This document shows, piece by piece, positions 35,211-43,947 of a DNA stretch of 64,000 nucleotides. The translations under genes and the position numbers were made by a program. Under the pieces are notes generated by a model, which was not told the origin of the DNA, made no database searches, and saw nothing but the letters and a program-made list of their open reading frames with translations. The stretch is from an uncultured Alphaproteobacteria bacterium (lineage in GTDB: Bacteria; Pseudomonadota; Alphaproteobacteria; Rhodobacterales; Rhodobacteraceae). Within the stretch, counting starts at the first letter, position 1; the number at the start of each line of letters is the position of its first letter. The stretch is from NCBI GenBank assembly GCA_902531755.1, contig CACAFI010000003.1:1-64000 (forward strand), written 5' to 3'.

Positions 35211-36925
35211 TAGGAATAGTCTAGTACAGGCATCCACCAATCATCATTTTTTGGATCATTGAGCTCGCTTTTTAGTGGAGCTCCTTGGAACAGATTCACC
35301 CTAACCCATCTATCAGATTTCGGATCAAATTTAGATGCCCCAAAAAATGACAGTTTACATCGAAGCATATCAATTGGCATACACGCTTCGTCAATTAAAT
35401 TATCTTGAATTTCGGAATATGGAGCCCAAGCATTTGTTTGTATCCTACGGATAACAAACCGATGAACCGGGTAATTCATTAGGAATTCTGCAATAATCAT
35501 GTCTTTATCTACGTTTTCTAGATCGGAATCCAGAGAACACACTCTCCTGGCAATATCTAAAGGTCTTTCTAACTCCTGTCCTTCTTCTTCAAATCTGCTT
35601 CCTAATCTTGGTTCTAATTTTTCTTCCGAAACATACCAAAATCTTGCTTCGTTTTCTTTCAAAGAAAAATTAATTTTTAAAGCCCATGAAAAGTTTCTTC
35701 TTATTAAATCAACTAACTGATGCACTTTCATCTTCGGGTATAGCATAGGTAGTTTTGTGCTCTCTAAGCAAAGATCCAGACCGTCAATAAGATCGCCACC
35801 AACCTCAAGTAGTAACGATACGATAAGTTCTTGGCATTCAGTAGAACACTCTCCTGAAAGTTTAAAAAAATCTCTTAAGGCATTAGTTTTTAATAGATAA
35901 CCTGAATCAATTTTTTCTGAAATAGATATCCATTCTTTTTTCAAAGTTCCAATTCTTTGTTTCTGTCTATTGTCGTCAGTATCCCATGAGTCTGTGAATC
36001 TTTTTACTCTTGCTATTAGCTCGACTAATTTTTTAGCCTTTTCTTCGGATAGGTTAGTTACGTTAAGCATTCTTGACAATGCGGTTTCTCGAACCTGGAA
36101 CCAATTATTCAATAAAACCGGGTGTTTAACTAAAAACGGAGCCATTCCAAGACCAGTTGCATTTCCGATTCCAAGGTGTTTTTGAATTTTTCTACAAAGT
36201 GGCACAAATTTTTTAGGATTACGGGCTTTTGCAACATGATTGATAAGGTCCAGCGAGAAATTTCTAATTAAATAGACCGTCAACATCTCAAGTTGAAACG
36301 GAACAGAGAAATCAGAAAGCTCACAATGGTTTTTTCTATCATCAATACCAAATTTTCCATTTCCATACACTGCAGTTGTACGCATTAAATATCCAATATC
36401 ATTTATGAGCTTATGAGGAGGCTGTTTGCCTTCGCTTAATGAGTGCGCAACAAGTTCAAACATTCTGACAGATTTATTAGCCCTACTTAGAACCAACTCG
36501 GTTTTATTGTAACGACCCGCCTCTTGAAGAGGTAATTGCGTTTCGAGCCTTTTTATATCAGAAATCGATGGTACCCCATCAAACAAAGCAAAAGAAGTAT
36601 CCCATGATGATGCAATAACTCTATCGGTTCTTTGAGAGGGGTCTAAATAATTAGCAAATGCGATAAGCGCCAAGTTCTTACCAAACAAGTTCAGGTGATA
36701 AACAGCATTGCCAAACCCTTCTTTATCTATCTTCCATCGCGAACATTTAATTTTAGTCTTTTGCTCGATCATTTTTCGGATCAATATTCTTGCAAAAGAG
36801 AGTCTTGACGGATGAAAAGAACCCATTCTTTCCAATTTCATCACTTCTGAAGGTTCCCTTACATTTAACTCAGGGCCACATTGCTCAAATTTTTTCTCTA
36901 CAGCCAACTTATTTCTCTTTCTCAA
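35210..36925 (-). CDS. Unknown protein, 571 aa, coupled to DUF3726
   Basis: 571 aa with no signal peptide or membrane helix; Arg-, Lys- and Glu-rich and predicted mostly helical. I do not recognise a domain. Conserved-looking segments are G-S-F-H-P-S-R-L near 37 and G-L-G-M-A-P-F-L near 260. The ORF opens with a TTG at 36925 that overlaps the dipeptidase end by 17 nt; a second TTG at 36907 or the later ATGs are possible, so the start is uncertain. Its stop overlaps the DUF3726 start by one base. The tight coupling suggests the pair forms one complex, perhaps an enzyme of the adjacent pathway. Confidence 0.6.
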   Translation of the reverse strand: MRKRNKLAVEKKFEQCGPELNVREPSEVMKLERMGSFHPSRLSFARILIRKMIEQKTKIKCSRWKIDKEGFGNAVYHLNLFGKNLALIAFANYLDPSQRTDRVIASSWDTSFALFDGVPSISDIKRLETQLPLQEAGRYNKTELVLSRANKSVRMFELVAHSLSEGKQPPHKLINDIGYLMRTTAVYGNGKFGIDDRKNHCELSDFSVPFQLEMLTVYLIRNFSLDLINHVAKARNPKKFVPLCRKIQKHLGIGNATGLGMAPFLVKHPVLLNNWFQVRETALSRMLNVTNLSEEKAKKLVELIARVKRFTDSWDTDDNRQKQRIGTLKKEWISISEKIDSGYLLKTNALRDFFKLSGECSTECQELIVSLLLEVGGDLIDGLDLCLESTKLPMLYPKMKVHQLVDLIRRNFSWALKINFSLKENEARFWYVSEEKLEPRLGSRFEEEGQELERPLDIARRVCSLDSDLENVDKDMIIAEFLMNYPVHRFVIRRIQTNAWAPYSEIQDNLIDEACMPIDMLRCKLSFFGASKFDPKSDRWVRVNLFQGAPLKSELNDPKNDDWWMPVLDYS

Positions 36926-37913
36926 AAGAATTTTTGAAGAAATTCATCCAATTAAGGCCCATAATAGAATTTATTTCTGTATTATCAAATCCAATATGCT
37001 TTAATCCCGCTTTAATATTGCTGAAATCCATATTTGATTCAAACCATTTAGGCTGAGGGGGAAATCCAGGATTGGCAAAAGATCCTTCGCCAAAATCTCT
37101 AGTTTTTGTCCATCTACCATTTCTCATCCACTCAACGATACTGTCGGGTTGGTTTTGACAAAGGTCACTACCTATTCCTATGTTTTTTGACCCAAATTTT
37201 TCTGCTGTTTTTGCGATCATTTTACAAAAGTCTTTGATAGTACAATTACTCCCATTATGTAAATGGTGAGGATAAAGAGAAAATCCCAACATACCACCAT
37301 TTTTAAACATTCGGTCTAGAACTTCATCTGACTTATTTCTTAAAGCAGAATGCCAAAAAGCAGGATTAGCATGGGTAATTGCAATGGGTCGTGAGGAATA
37401 ATCGATCGCTTCTAATGTAGATCGATCGGAGGAATGACTCATATCCACAACAATTCCAAGTCTATTCATTTCTCTAATTACTTCTTTGCCCATTCTTGTT
37501 AAGCCTGGATCATCCTCCTCATAGCAGCCTGTAGCAAGAAGCGATTGATTGTTGTAAGATAGTTGCATAAAACGAATGCCAAGCTTTTGCCAAACTTCTA
37601 GCAATGAAATATCGTCTTCTATTGGAGACGGGTTTTGAAAACCGAAAATAATTGCTGTTTTATTATTTTTCTTAGCAGATAATATTTCATTATAGCTACC
37701 CGCATGAACAATGTATTCAGAATATGAATTAAAATAATCATTCCATTTCTCAAGGTTTAAAATAGTTTCCCGAAAATTTTCATGGTAGGCAATGGTTACG
37801 TGGACACAGTCAACCCCACCTTGTCTCATCTGCTCAAATATTTCCTTCGACCAATTAGCATACTGCAAACAATCTACCGTAAAATTATTGTTTGTTTTCG
37901 ATTCAATAGACAA
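36909..37913 (-). CDS. M19 membrane-dipeptidase-like amidohydrolase lacking the first metal motif
   Basis: 334 aa. The barrel follows the renal dipeptidase (M19) family: V-D-M-S-H-S near 157, I-T-H-A-N near 182 and I-G-S-D-L near 250 supply metal and substrate residues. The N-terminal H-x-D pair that normally binds the first zinc is missing (V-D-C-L-Q-Y there), so the enzyme may use one metal and a non-peptide substrate. The start is TTG at 37913 with GGGGGG 7 nt upstream. In the leftward operon behind an aldehyde dehydrogenase; it probably hydrolyses an amide or lactam intermediate rather than dipeptides (inference). Confidence 0.8.
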   Translation of the reverse strand: MSIESKTNNNFTVDCLQYANWSKEIFEQMRQGGVDCVHVTIAYHENFRETILNLEKWNDYFNSYSEYIVHAGSYNEILSAKKNNKTAIIFGFQNPSPIEDDISLLEVWQKLGIRFMQLSYNNQSLLATGCYEEDDPGLTRMGKEVIREMNRLGIVVDMSHSSDRSTLEAIDYSSRPIAITHANPAFWHSALRNKSDEVLDRMFKNGGMLGFSLYPHHLHNGSNCTIKDFCKMIAKTAEKFGSKNIGIGSDLCQNQPDSIVEWMRNGRWTKTRDFGEGSFANPGFPPQPKWFESNMDFSNIKAGLKHIGFDNTEINSIMGLNWMNFFKNSFEKEK

Positions 37914-37937
37914 ATCAAATCCCCCCGCTGATATCCT

Positions 37938-39353
37938 TTACTCCATTATTGCTTTAGTCTCTAAGAATTCTTCCAAACCCCACTCAGCCTTCTCACGCCC
38001 ATTACCCGATTGCTTAAAACCACCAAATGGAGCGTTCGTTCCGCCACTACCATAATTAACATGGATTTGACCTGCTCTTATTTGCCTGGCGACACTCCTT
38101 AATTTTTCTGGATCACTACCACATACGTAGGCTGAAAGGCCATAGCTTGTATCATTAGCAATCTGAACCGCATTATCAATATCTTCATACGGTATTACAG
38201 ATAAGACGGGGCCAAATATTTCTTCTTGCGCGATTTCCATGGAGTTTTTTACATCTCCAAAAACAGTTGGCTTAGCAAAATAACCTGCATTAACACCAAT
38301 AGGCTTTCCTAATCCACCAGTCACTAATTGAGCACCAGCCTTAATCCCAGATTCAATTAACCTTTGCACTTTGTCGAATTGAGCTTGACTTACTAAAGGA
38401 CCAATGTCTGTTTCTTCTTTTGTGGGGTCACCAGTTATCAATTTTTCTGCAACATTTTTAGCAATTTCCAAAGCTTCATCTTGTCGATTTTTTGGTACTA
38501 TCATTCGAGTTGGGGCATTACAAGACTGTCCAGTATTCTCCATAATTTTTTGCACACCGATAGTTACCGACTGCTCAAACTTTTCATCATCAAAAATTAT
38601 ATTTGGTGATTTTCCCCCAAGTTCCTGACTTACTCTCTTAACCGATTTTGCTGCAGCCTGAGCAACAGCGACCCCTCCCCTGGTTGAACCAGTAAAAGAC
38701 ATCATATCTACATCCTTATGGTTAGATAAGGCCTCTCCTACAACCGGACCCAAGCCATGCACCATATTAAAAACTCCTTTAGGAACTTTTGCGGCATCCA
38801 TTATTTCAGCAATTATATTAGCTGATAGTGGTGATATTTCGCTTGGTTTCAAGATCGCTGTGCACCCTGAGGCAAGACACGGTCCGAGCTTCGATATGGT
38901 TTGGTTTATTGGCCAATTCCAAGGTGTGATAAGCCCACAAACTCCAATTGGTTCGTGCCTTACAGTGTAGCCATTAAAAGGGTATTCAAATTTATGCTCT
39001 TCTAGTACCCTTATTGCCGTCTTTAAATGGCCTAACCCTACAGCTGCTTGTGCACCGCGAGAGAGCTTTACAGGTGACCCCATTTCTTTAGTGATAGCTT
39101 CCACAAAATCCTCAAAGCGATTCTTAAACTGGTTTCTTATTTCTTTCAACAGGTCTAAACGCTCATCTACACTTGTTCGCGCATAGCTTGAAAACGCTGT
39201 TTTTGCAGCCTCTACTGCCTTTTCAATATCCTGCTGAGAGCCAACGCTTAGTGTCCCAATAACTGATTCATCTGATGGATTAATAATATCAATCTTTTCA
39301 TCTTTTACAGGGGAGACCCATTCGCCATTAATGTAGAATTTATCTAGTTTCAT
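37938..39353 (-). CDS. Aldehyde dehydrogenase, leftward operon
   Basis: 471 aa from the ATG at 39353 (AAGG 8 nt upstream; a GTG three codons earlier is less likely). NAD(P) aldehyde dehydrogenase with T-P-W-N-W-P-I-N, the general base Glu in Q-E-L-G-G-K-S-P and the nucleophile Cys in T-G-Q-S-C-N-A-P. Closest in outline to broad semialdehyde/betaine-aldehyde dehydrogenases. A second, distinct aldehyde dehydrogenase starts the divergent operon, so the pathway seems to have two aldehyde oxidations. It follows the DUF1185 gene by 17 bp. Substrate unknown. Confidence 0.9.
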   Translation of the reverse strand: MKLDKFYINGEWVSPVKDEKIDIINPSDESVIGTLSVGSQQDIEKAVEAAKTAFSSYARTSVDERLDLLKEIRNQFKNRFEDFVEAITKEMGSPVKLSRGAQAAVGLGHLKTAIRVLEEHKFEYPFNGYTVRHEPIGVCGLITPWNWPINQTISKLGPCLASGCTAILKPSEISPLSANIIAEIMDAAKVPKGVFNMVHGLGPVVGEALSNHKDVDMMSFTGSTRGGVAVAQAAAKSVKRVSQELGGKSPNIIFDDEKFEQSVTIGVQKIMENTGQSCNAPTRMIVPKNRQDEALEIAKNVAEKLITGDPTKEETDIGPLVSQAQFDKVQRLIESGIKAGAQLVTGGLGKPIGVNAGYFAKPTVFGDVKNSMEIAQEEIFGPVLSVIPYEDIDNAVQIANDTSYGLSAYVCGSDPEKLRSVARQIRAGQIHVNYGSGGTNAPFGGFKQSGNGREKAEWGLEEFLETKAIME

Positions 39354-39370
39354 TGATTTCACCTTTTCGA

Positions 39371-39973
39371 TTATATACCAGCTGGATTATCAACAGATTT
39401 GCCTAGGGCTTTTAGATCTGAGTATCGGTCACCTATTCTATGATGGGGCCTACCGCTTGTAGCAGCTCCAAGAGCACACACTATTTCGTCGACATCAGGC
39501 GCATCATATATAGAGAACTGAACGGTCAAATAATGCGATCGCCTTCCAGTGTCATGCTTATCCATTAATGGTATTTGAATTTGTGTATTTGCTGGACCCC
39601 TTGTGTTTGTGAAACCTAGATAACTTTTCGCACCAACCGCTTCCCTATAAAAGTTTCCAAATTGCAAAGTATGAATAATAGCTGAAGCATGCTCTATTTC
39701 ACAACGGGTACCAGCTAATGCTGCCTTCCCGTATGCTTCAATTTTTTCTCCACTACCGACCATTGAGATCAAACGGTCGGTCAGAGCTTTACCCATTACT
39801 GGAGCGATTCTTTTAATTTCTGGTTGCAAGTCCTCTACAAATCCCTGATTTTTCCAAGGATTAGATAATACTGCAGCAACACCTATTATACGAAGAATAG
39901 GATCAGTTTCTTTTCCTCCCTCACTGTATATATCTTCATCAAAGGTGACAATCTTTCTCAATTCTTTAAGCAT
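39371..39973 (-). CDS. DUF1185 (AA_synth) family protein
   Basis: 200 aa, the full length of the DUF1185 family (PF06684), named for a suggested amino acid synthesis role from gene context only. Typical parts are the acidic N-terminus, the G-K-A-A-L-A-G-T-R-C-E-I-E-H-A-S motif near 85-100 and the C-terminal G-R-P-H-H-R-I-G-D. No signal peptide. In the present operon it sits between an alpha/beta hydrolase and an aldehyde dehydrogenase, opposite a luciferase-like monooxygenase. The combination is a clue that DUF1185 works in breakdown of a nitrogenous compound (inference). Confidence 0.82.
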   Translation of the reverse strand: MLKELRKIVTFDEDIYSEGGKETDPILRIIGVAAVLSNPWKNQGFVEDLQPEIKRIAPVMGKALTDRLISMVGSGEKIEAYGKAALAGTRCEIEHASAIIHTLQFGNFYREAVGAKSYLGFTNTRGPANTQIQIPLMDKHDTGRRSHYLTVQFSIYDAPDVDEIVCALGAATSGRPHHRIGDRYSDLKALGKSVDNPAGI

Positions 39974-40055
39974 CTAGAGTTCCTATCCTTTAGCAAATAA
40001 ATAAAGTGCGTTACGATCTTTAAAACTACATTGTAATTAAGTATAAAACAAAATA

Positions 40056-40850
40056 TTAATGCAAATTCAATGATACTAAAAATTCATCAATTTTTACAAA
40101 AACAGTGTTGTAGTCCTCGACCAATGCCATATGCCTCAATTTTTGTAAAATACAAACATTGCTATTTTTAAAATTTTTTGCAATCTCGTTTGCAGCATCA
40201 GGACCATTAGCAAAATCTTGATCACAGGTTATTATAAGAGTCGGTTTGCTCTCATGTAGCGATTTAAGGTCAATAGATCCGTAATAGAGTATGGGGTAAA
40301 CTTTTGAATAGATTTCTTTTTTATTGTTATTCACCCAGTTACGTACAAGCTGAACGATATGAGGATTACTTTTCTGAAAAGTATTACTAAACCATCTTTT
40401 TATCGCCGCATCAGTTGTAGACTCTGGACCCTCGTCTTTCAACAACATTGCTCTTTCTAAAATTTCATCCCTTTCCTGATCTAATAGCCTATTAGGTGAA
40501 TTTAGAAGAACTAACGCTTCAACTATGCTTGGATGTAAAGACGAAAATTTTCGAGAAATCATTGATCCCAGAGAAAAACCAATTAGTATAATTTTTTCTA
40601 ACTTAATGTGATTAATTATTTGTAGAAGTTGATCTGCAAACAAACTTAAAGAAATTTCGCCTTCAGGATCTTTGCTGTCACCATGACCAAGAAGATCATA
40701 TATAAGTACATTATGCTTTTTAAACAATGAAACCTGCCATGACCAGACATCTTGGTTGAGGCCTAAACCATGTATAAAAACAATAGTTTTAAACTTGGGA
40801 TTCTTGAAAAAATATTTAAAGCAGTTTCCATTAAAATATTGCCTCTTCAT
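40056..40850 (-). CDS. Alpha/beta hydrolase
   Basis: 264 aa. The F-I-H-G-L-G oxyanion motif near 27, the nucleophile elbow G-F-S-L-G-S near 98, an acid Asp in T-C-D-Q-D near 215 and the base His in L-R-H-M-A near 243 form a complete triad. Cytosolic. It starts two bases before the RidA stop region, so the two are coupled. Likely an ester, lactone or C-C bond (MhpC-like) hydrolase in the pathway. No lid-specific motif tells the substrate. Confidence 0.88.
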   Translation of the reverse strand: MKRQYFNGNCFKYFFKNPKFKTIVFIHGLGLNQDVWSWQVSLFKKHNVLIYDLLGHGDSKDPEGEISLSLFADQLLQIINHIKLEKIILIGFSLGSMISRKFSSLHPSIVEALVLLNSPNRLLDQERDEILERAMLLKDEGPESTTDAAIKRWFSNTFQKSNPHIVQLVRNWVNNNKKEIYSKVYPILYYGSIDLKSLHESKPTLIITCDQDFANGPDAANEIAKNFKNSNVCILQKLRHMALVEDYNTVFVKIDEFLVSLNLH

Positions 40851-40851
40851 G

Positions 40852-41238
40852 TCACAACTCAGGTTTATAAGCTACTACTTCTACTTCAACTAAAACATCT
40901 ACCAAAAGATCGCTGACCACGGCAGATCTAGCTGGTGGCTCATGGTCAAAATACTCACCGTAAATCGAATTAAACCCTGGGAAGTCTTCTCTATTTTTCA
41001 GCCAAACCATAGCTTTAATAACATCCTGCAATTCACATCCAGCCTCTAACAATGTATTTTTAATTTCATCGAGCACTATTCTTGTTTGTTCCTCTATGGT
41101 GCCTTCAGTTATGACCACACTGTTTTTCATAGGAACTTGACCAGTTAAATACACAAAGTCACCAGCTCTAACAGCCTTAGATAATGACAGCTTCCGTCCA
41201 TTTATAATCAATGGATCGCCAATAATTTTTTTAGACAT
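40852..41238 (-). CDS. RidA family enamine/imine deaminase-like protein
   Basis: 128 aa from the ATG at 41238 (AGGTGA upstream; a GTG three codons earlier is less likely). YjgF/YER057c/UK114 fold: A-V-R-A-G-D-F-V-Y-L-T-G-Q near 25, the active-site Arg in P-A-R-S-A-V near 101, and E-V-E-V-V-A-Y at the end. RidA proteins release ammonia from reactive imines or enamines. First gene of the leftward operon, next to the divergent control region. Its presence implies an enamine or imine intermediate in the pathway. Confidence 0.9.
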   Translation of the reverse strand: MSKKIIGDPLIINGRKLSLSKAVRAGDFVYLTGQVPMKNSVVITEGTIEEQTRIVLDEIKNTLLEAGCELQDVIKAMVWLKNREDFPGFNSIYGEYFDHEPPARSAVVSDLLVDVLVEVEVVAYKPEL

Positions 41239-41386
41239 TTTATTCACCTATATTTATTGTTTGATTATTGGTTAAAATAAAGGTTATGAAAATAATTTTT
41301 TATTTATCATACAATAAATAGTTATTGTTTTTGATCATTTTTCTCTTGTAGACTTAAGGGCGAATAAAGAGAAAGTGTGAGCAAAA
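41239..41386. promoter_or_regulatory. Divergent control region between the two catabolic operons
   Basis: 148 bp separate the RidA start (leftward) from the aldehyde dehydrogenase start (rightward). It is very AT-rich. TATTTATTGT at 41251-41260 is repeated inverted as ACAATAAATA at 41311-41320, and TTATTGTTT occurs directly at 41254-41262 and 41322-41330. The pattern suggests paired binding sites for one regulator of both operons. No regulator gene is next to it. Confidence 0.55.
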
Positions 41387-42868
41387 ATGGGCAGATTAGA
41401 AAACTTTAAAATGTTAATTGATGGAGAATGGGTCTTATCCTCTGATAATAAGACCTTTGAAAGCTCAAACCCCACAACGGGAGAGAGTTGGTGCACTATA
41501 CCAGAAGCATCAAACACGGATGTTAATAGCGCAGTAGAAGCGGCTCACAAAGCATTTATTGATGGACCATGGTCAAAAATGACTCCGACAGAAAGAGGAG
41601 AGCATCTTAGAAAATTAGCCGATATACTAGCTAGCAAATCTGAGGAATTGGGTAAAATTGAAACCATAGATACCGGGAAAATGTTAAAGGAAACTAAATG
41701 GCAAGCAAAATATATCTCGCAATTTTTTAACTTCTTTGCTGGGTGCGCTGATAAAGTCTCTGGTCAAACATTACCAATTGATAAACCAGATTTATTTGTA
41801 TTTACAAACAGAGAGCCATTGGGCGTTGTAGCAGCAATTGTTCCGTGGAATTCACAATTGTTTCTTGTTGCCGTAAAGATTGGTCCAGCATTGGCCGCAG
41901 GAAATACTATCGTTTTGAAAGCGTCCGAACACGCATCTGCGGCTATGCTTGCTTTTGGTAAATGCGTTGAAGAAGCGGGTATACCTCCTGGAGTAGTGAA
42001 TATAATAACCGGCCATGCAGATCCTTGTGGAAAAGAGTTAACAAGTCACCCCAAAGTTGCCAGGATATCGTTCACCGGAGGGCCAATTTCTGCTCGGCAT
42101 GTGATTAGAAATTCTGCCGAAAATTTTGCAGAGGTATCTCTAGAGCTGGGGGGTAAGTCACCTTTTATTGTATTTGATGATGCTGATATAGAAAACGCAG
42201 TTAACTGTTCTATAGCTGGAATTTTTGGCGCAACAGGTCAAAGTTGTGTTGCTGGATCAAGATTATACCTTCAGGAAAATATAGCAGATGAATTTTTAAG
42301 CTTAATTGTTGCACATGCAAAAAAAATAAAAATTGGCGACCCTTTATTGGATGAAACCCAAATGGGCCCTCTATGCACTATAGGGCAGCTCGAAAATATT
42401 AAAACTGAACTTGCATTTGCTGTAGGAGAAGGTGCAACTTTGTTGTGCGGAGGCAAGTCACCTGAAGGTCTTGGTGAATTGTTTTTTGAGCCTACAATTG
42501 TCGACTGCCCAAGTCAGAAACTGAAAATAGTAGATACAGAATTATTTGGGCCTGTACTATCCGTAATAAAATTTAAAACAGAAGAAGAGGTCATATCTCT
42601 TGCTAATGATACAAAACACGGTTTGGCAGCAGGCATTTTTTCAAAAAGTAATTCTAGGTGCCTAAGAGTAAGTAAGGCAGTTCATGCTGGAATAGTATGG
42701 GTTAACACATATAGGGTCGTGTCTCCGATTGCAGAATTTGGAGGCTTTAAAAACTCAGGTTATGGTCGAGAGAGCGGGTTTCAAGCTATATATGACTACA
42801 CTCGCCCTAAAACGGTTTGGATAAATATGTCAGATGAACCGGCAGCTAACCCATTTGTCATGAAATAA
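41387..42868 (+). CDS. Aldehyde dehydrogenase, first gene of the carnitine-type operon
   Basis: 493 aa. Complete NAD(P) aldehyde dehydrogenase with V-P-W-N-S-Q near 168, the base Glu in L-E-L-G-G-K-S-P near 265 and the nucleophile in T-G-Q-S-C-V-A-G near 300. Related in outline to betaine-aldehyde and 4-trimethylaminobutyraldehyde dehydrogenases; in the context of CaiD, carnitine dehydrogenase and BKACE, the latter (giving gamma-butyrobetaine) is a reasonable guess. It could equally act on a semialdehyde made by the flavin monooxygenase downstream. First gene after the divergent control region. GTGAG precedes the ATG. Confidence 0.9.
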   Translation: MGRLENFKMLIDGEWVLSSDNKTFESSNPTTGESWCTIPEASNTDVNSAVEAAHKAFIDGPWSKMTPTERGEHLRKLADILASKSEELGKIETIDTGKMLKETKWQAKYISQFFNFFAGCADKVSGQTLPIDKPDLFVFTNREPLGVVAAIVPWNSQLFLVAVKIGPALAAGNTIVLKASEHASAAMLAFGKCVEEAGIPPGVVNIITGHADPCGKELTSHPKVARISFTGGPISARHVIRNSAENFAEVSLELGGKSPFIVFDDADIENAVNCSIAGIFGATGQSCVAGSRLYLQENIADEFLSLIVAHAKKIKIGDPLLDETQMGPLCTIGQLENIKTELAFAVGEGATLLCGGKSPEGLGELFFEPTIVDCPSQKLKIVDTELFGPVLSVIKFKTEEEVISLANDTKHGLAAGIFSKSNSRCLRVSKAVHAGIVWVNTYRVVSPIAEFGGFKNSGYGRESGFQAIYDYTRPKTVWINMSDEPAANPFVMK

Positions 42869-42900
42869 AGAAAAAAAAATTTTTTAGGGGGAGTAAGTGT

Positions 42901-43938
42901 ATGAAATTTGATTTAGCAATAAATCTGGAAAGAGCAGACAACTCTTTGTCAATGAAGGATGTGAAAAACCATACACTTGAGATGGTGCAAATGGCTGATC
43001 AAAGTGGTTTTAACATTGTGTGGGCCGCCGAACACCATGCCTTGGAAATGACAATTGCTCCAAACCCTTTTCAAATAATAACTTGGTGGGCAGAAAACAC
43101 TAACGATGTAAGGCTTGGCACAGCTGTAGCAGCTGCACCCTATTGGCATCCAATTAAACTTGCGGGAGAGGCTGCTTTTACAGACCTAATTACAGAGGGT
43201 CGCCTTGAATTTGGTATAGGTTCGGGAGCATATCAAAGAGAATTTGATCGAATGCACCCAGGCCTAAAGCAATCTGATGCATGGAAATATATGCAGGAGA
43301 GTCTTCCAGTAATAAAGAAACTGTGGGAAGGAGATTATGAGCATAATGGTGAATTTTGGTCTTTCCCATTATCTACGTCTGTTCCGAAGCCTGTTCAAAA
43401 AGGCGGGCCTCCTATATGGGTAGCTGCTAGAGCACCTATAACCTATGACTATGCAGTAAAAAATCATTGCAATATAATGTCTTGGCCTTTAACTAGACCA
43501 TTTTCAGAGGCAGAGCTTTATAAACAGCGCCTCGATGATGCTTTAGAAAATGCATCTAATGGCTTTAAACCCACTTTTGCAATGATGAGGCATTCTGCTG
43601 TCTATAAAAACAAAGAAGAATCGAGTATTTATATCAGAGCAATTCAACGTATATTGGGCCAATTTGAAAATTTATTTAAGAATTTAGGCGACGTTAAAGA
43701 CGGATTTCCTAAGGAAATTGCTTTGAAAGAACTTGAAAATAGAGAAGAATATAATCCAAATATGTTAGAAGAAAATCTGATGTTTGGAACACCGGACGAG
43801 GTTATTAAAAAATTAAAGCGTTATGAAGGTCTAGGAGTAGATAATTTTATCTATTATGCATCAATGGGGTTGGATCATGAATCACAGAAAAAATCACTCA
43901 AGTTGTTCTGTAAAGAAGTTCTTCCTGCTTTTCGATAG
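42901..43938 (+). CDS. LLM-class (luciferase-like) flavin-dependent monooxygenase
   Basis: 345 aa TIM-barrel F420/FMN-type oxygenase. Typical segments are A-D-Q-S-G-F-N-I-V-W-A-A-E-H-H, R-L-G-T-A-V-A-A-A-P, E-G-R-L-E-F-G-I-G-S-G and G-G-P-P-I-W-V-A-A-R. A strong AGGGGGAG site precedes the ATG. Such enzymes open N-heterocycles or oxidise amines and need reduced flavin from a partner reductase; no reductase gene is seen in the window. It sits between an aldehyde dehydrogenase and CaiD and opposite RidA, hydrolase and DUF1185 genes, so it may start the oxidative branch of this pathway. Confidence 0.88.
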   Translation: MKFDLAINLERADNSLSMKDVKNHTLEMVQMADQSGFNIVWAAEHHALEMTIAPNPFQIITWWAENTNDVRLGTAVAAAPYWHPIKLAGEAAFTDLITEGRLEFGIGSGAYQREFDRMHPGLKQSDAWKYMQESLPVIKKLWEGDYEHNGEFWSFPLSTSVPKPVQKGGPPIWVAARAPITYDYAVKNHCNIMSWPLTRPFSEAELYKQRLDDALENASNGFKPTFAMMRHSAVYKNKEESSIYIRAIQRILGQFENLFKNLGDVKDGFPKEIALKELENREEYNPNMLEENLMFGTPDEVIKKLKRYEGLGVDNFIYYASMGLDHESQKKSLKLFCKEVLPAFR

Positions 43939-43947
43939 GGATAAAAA

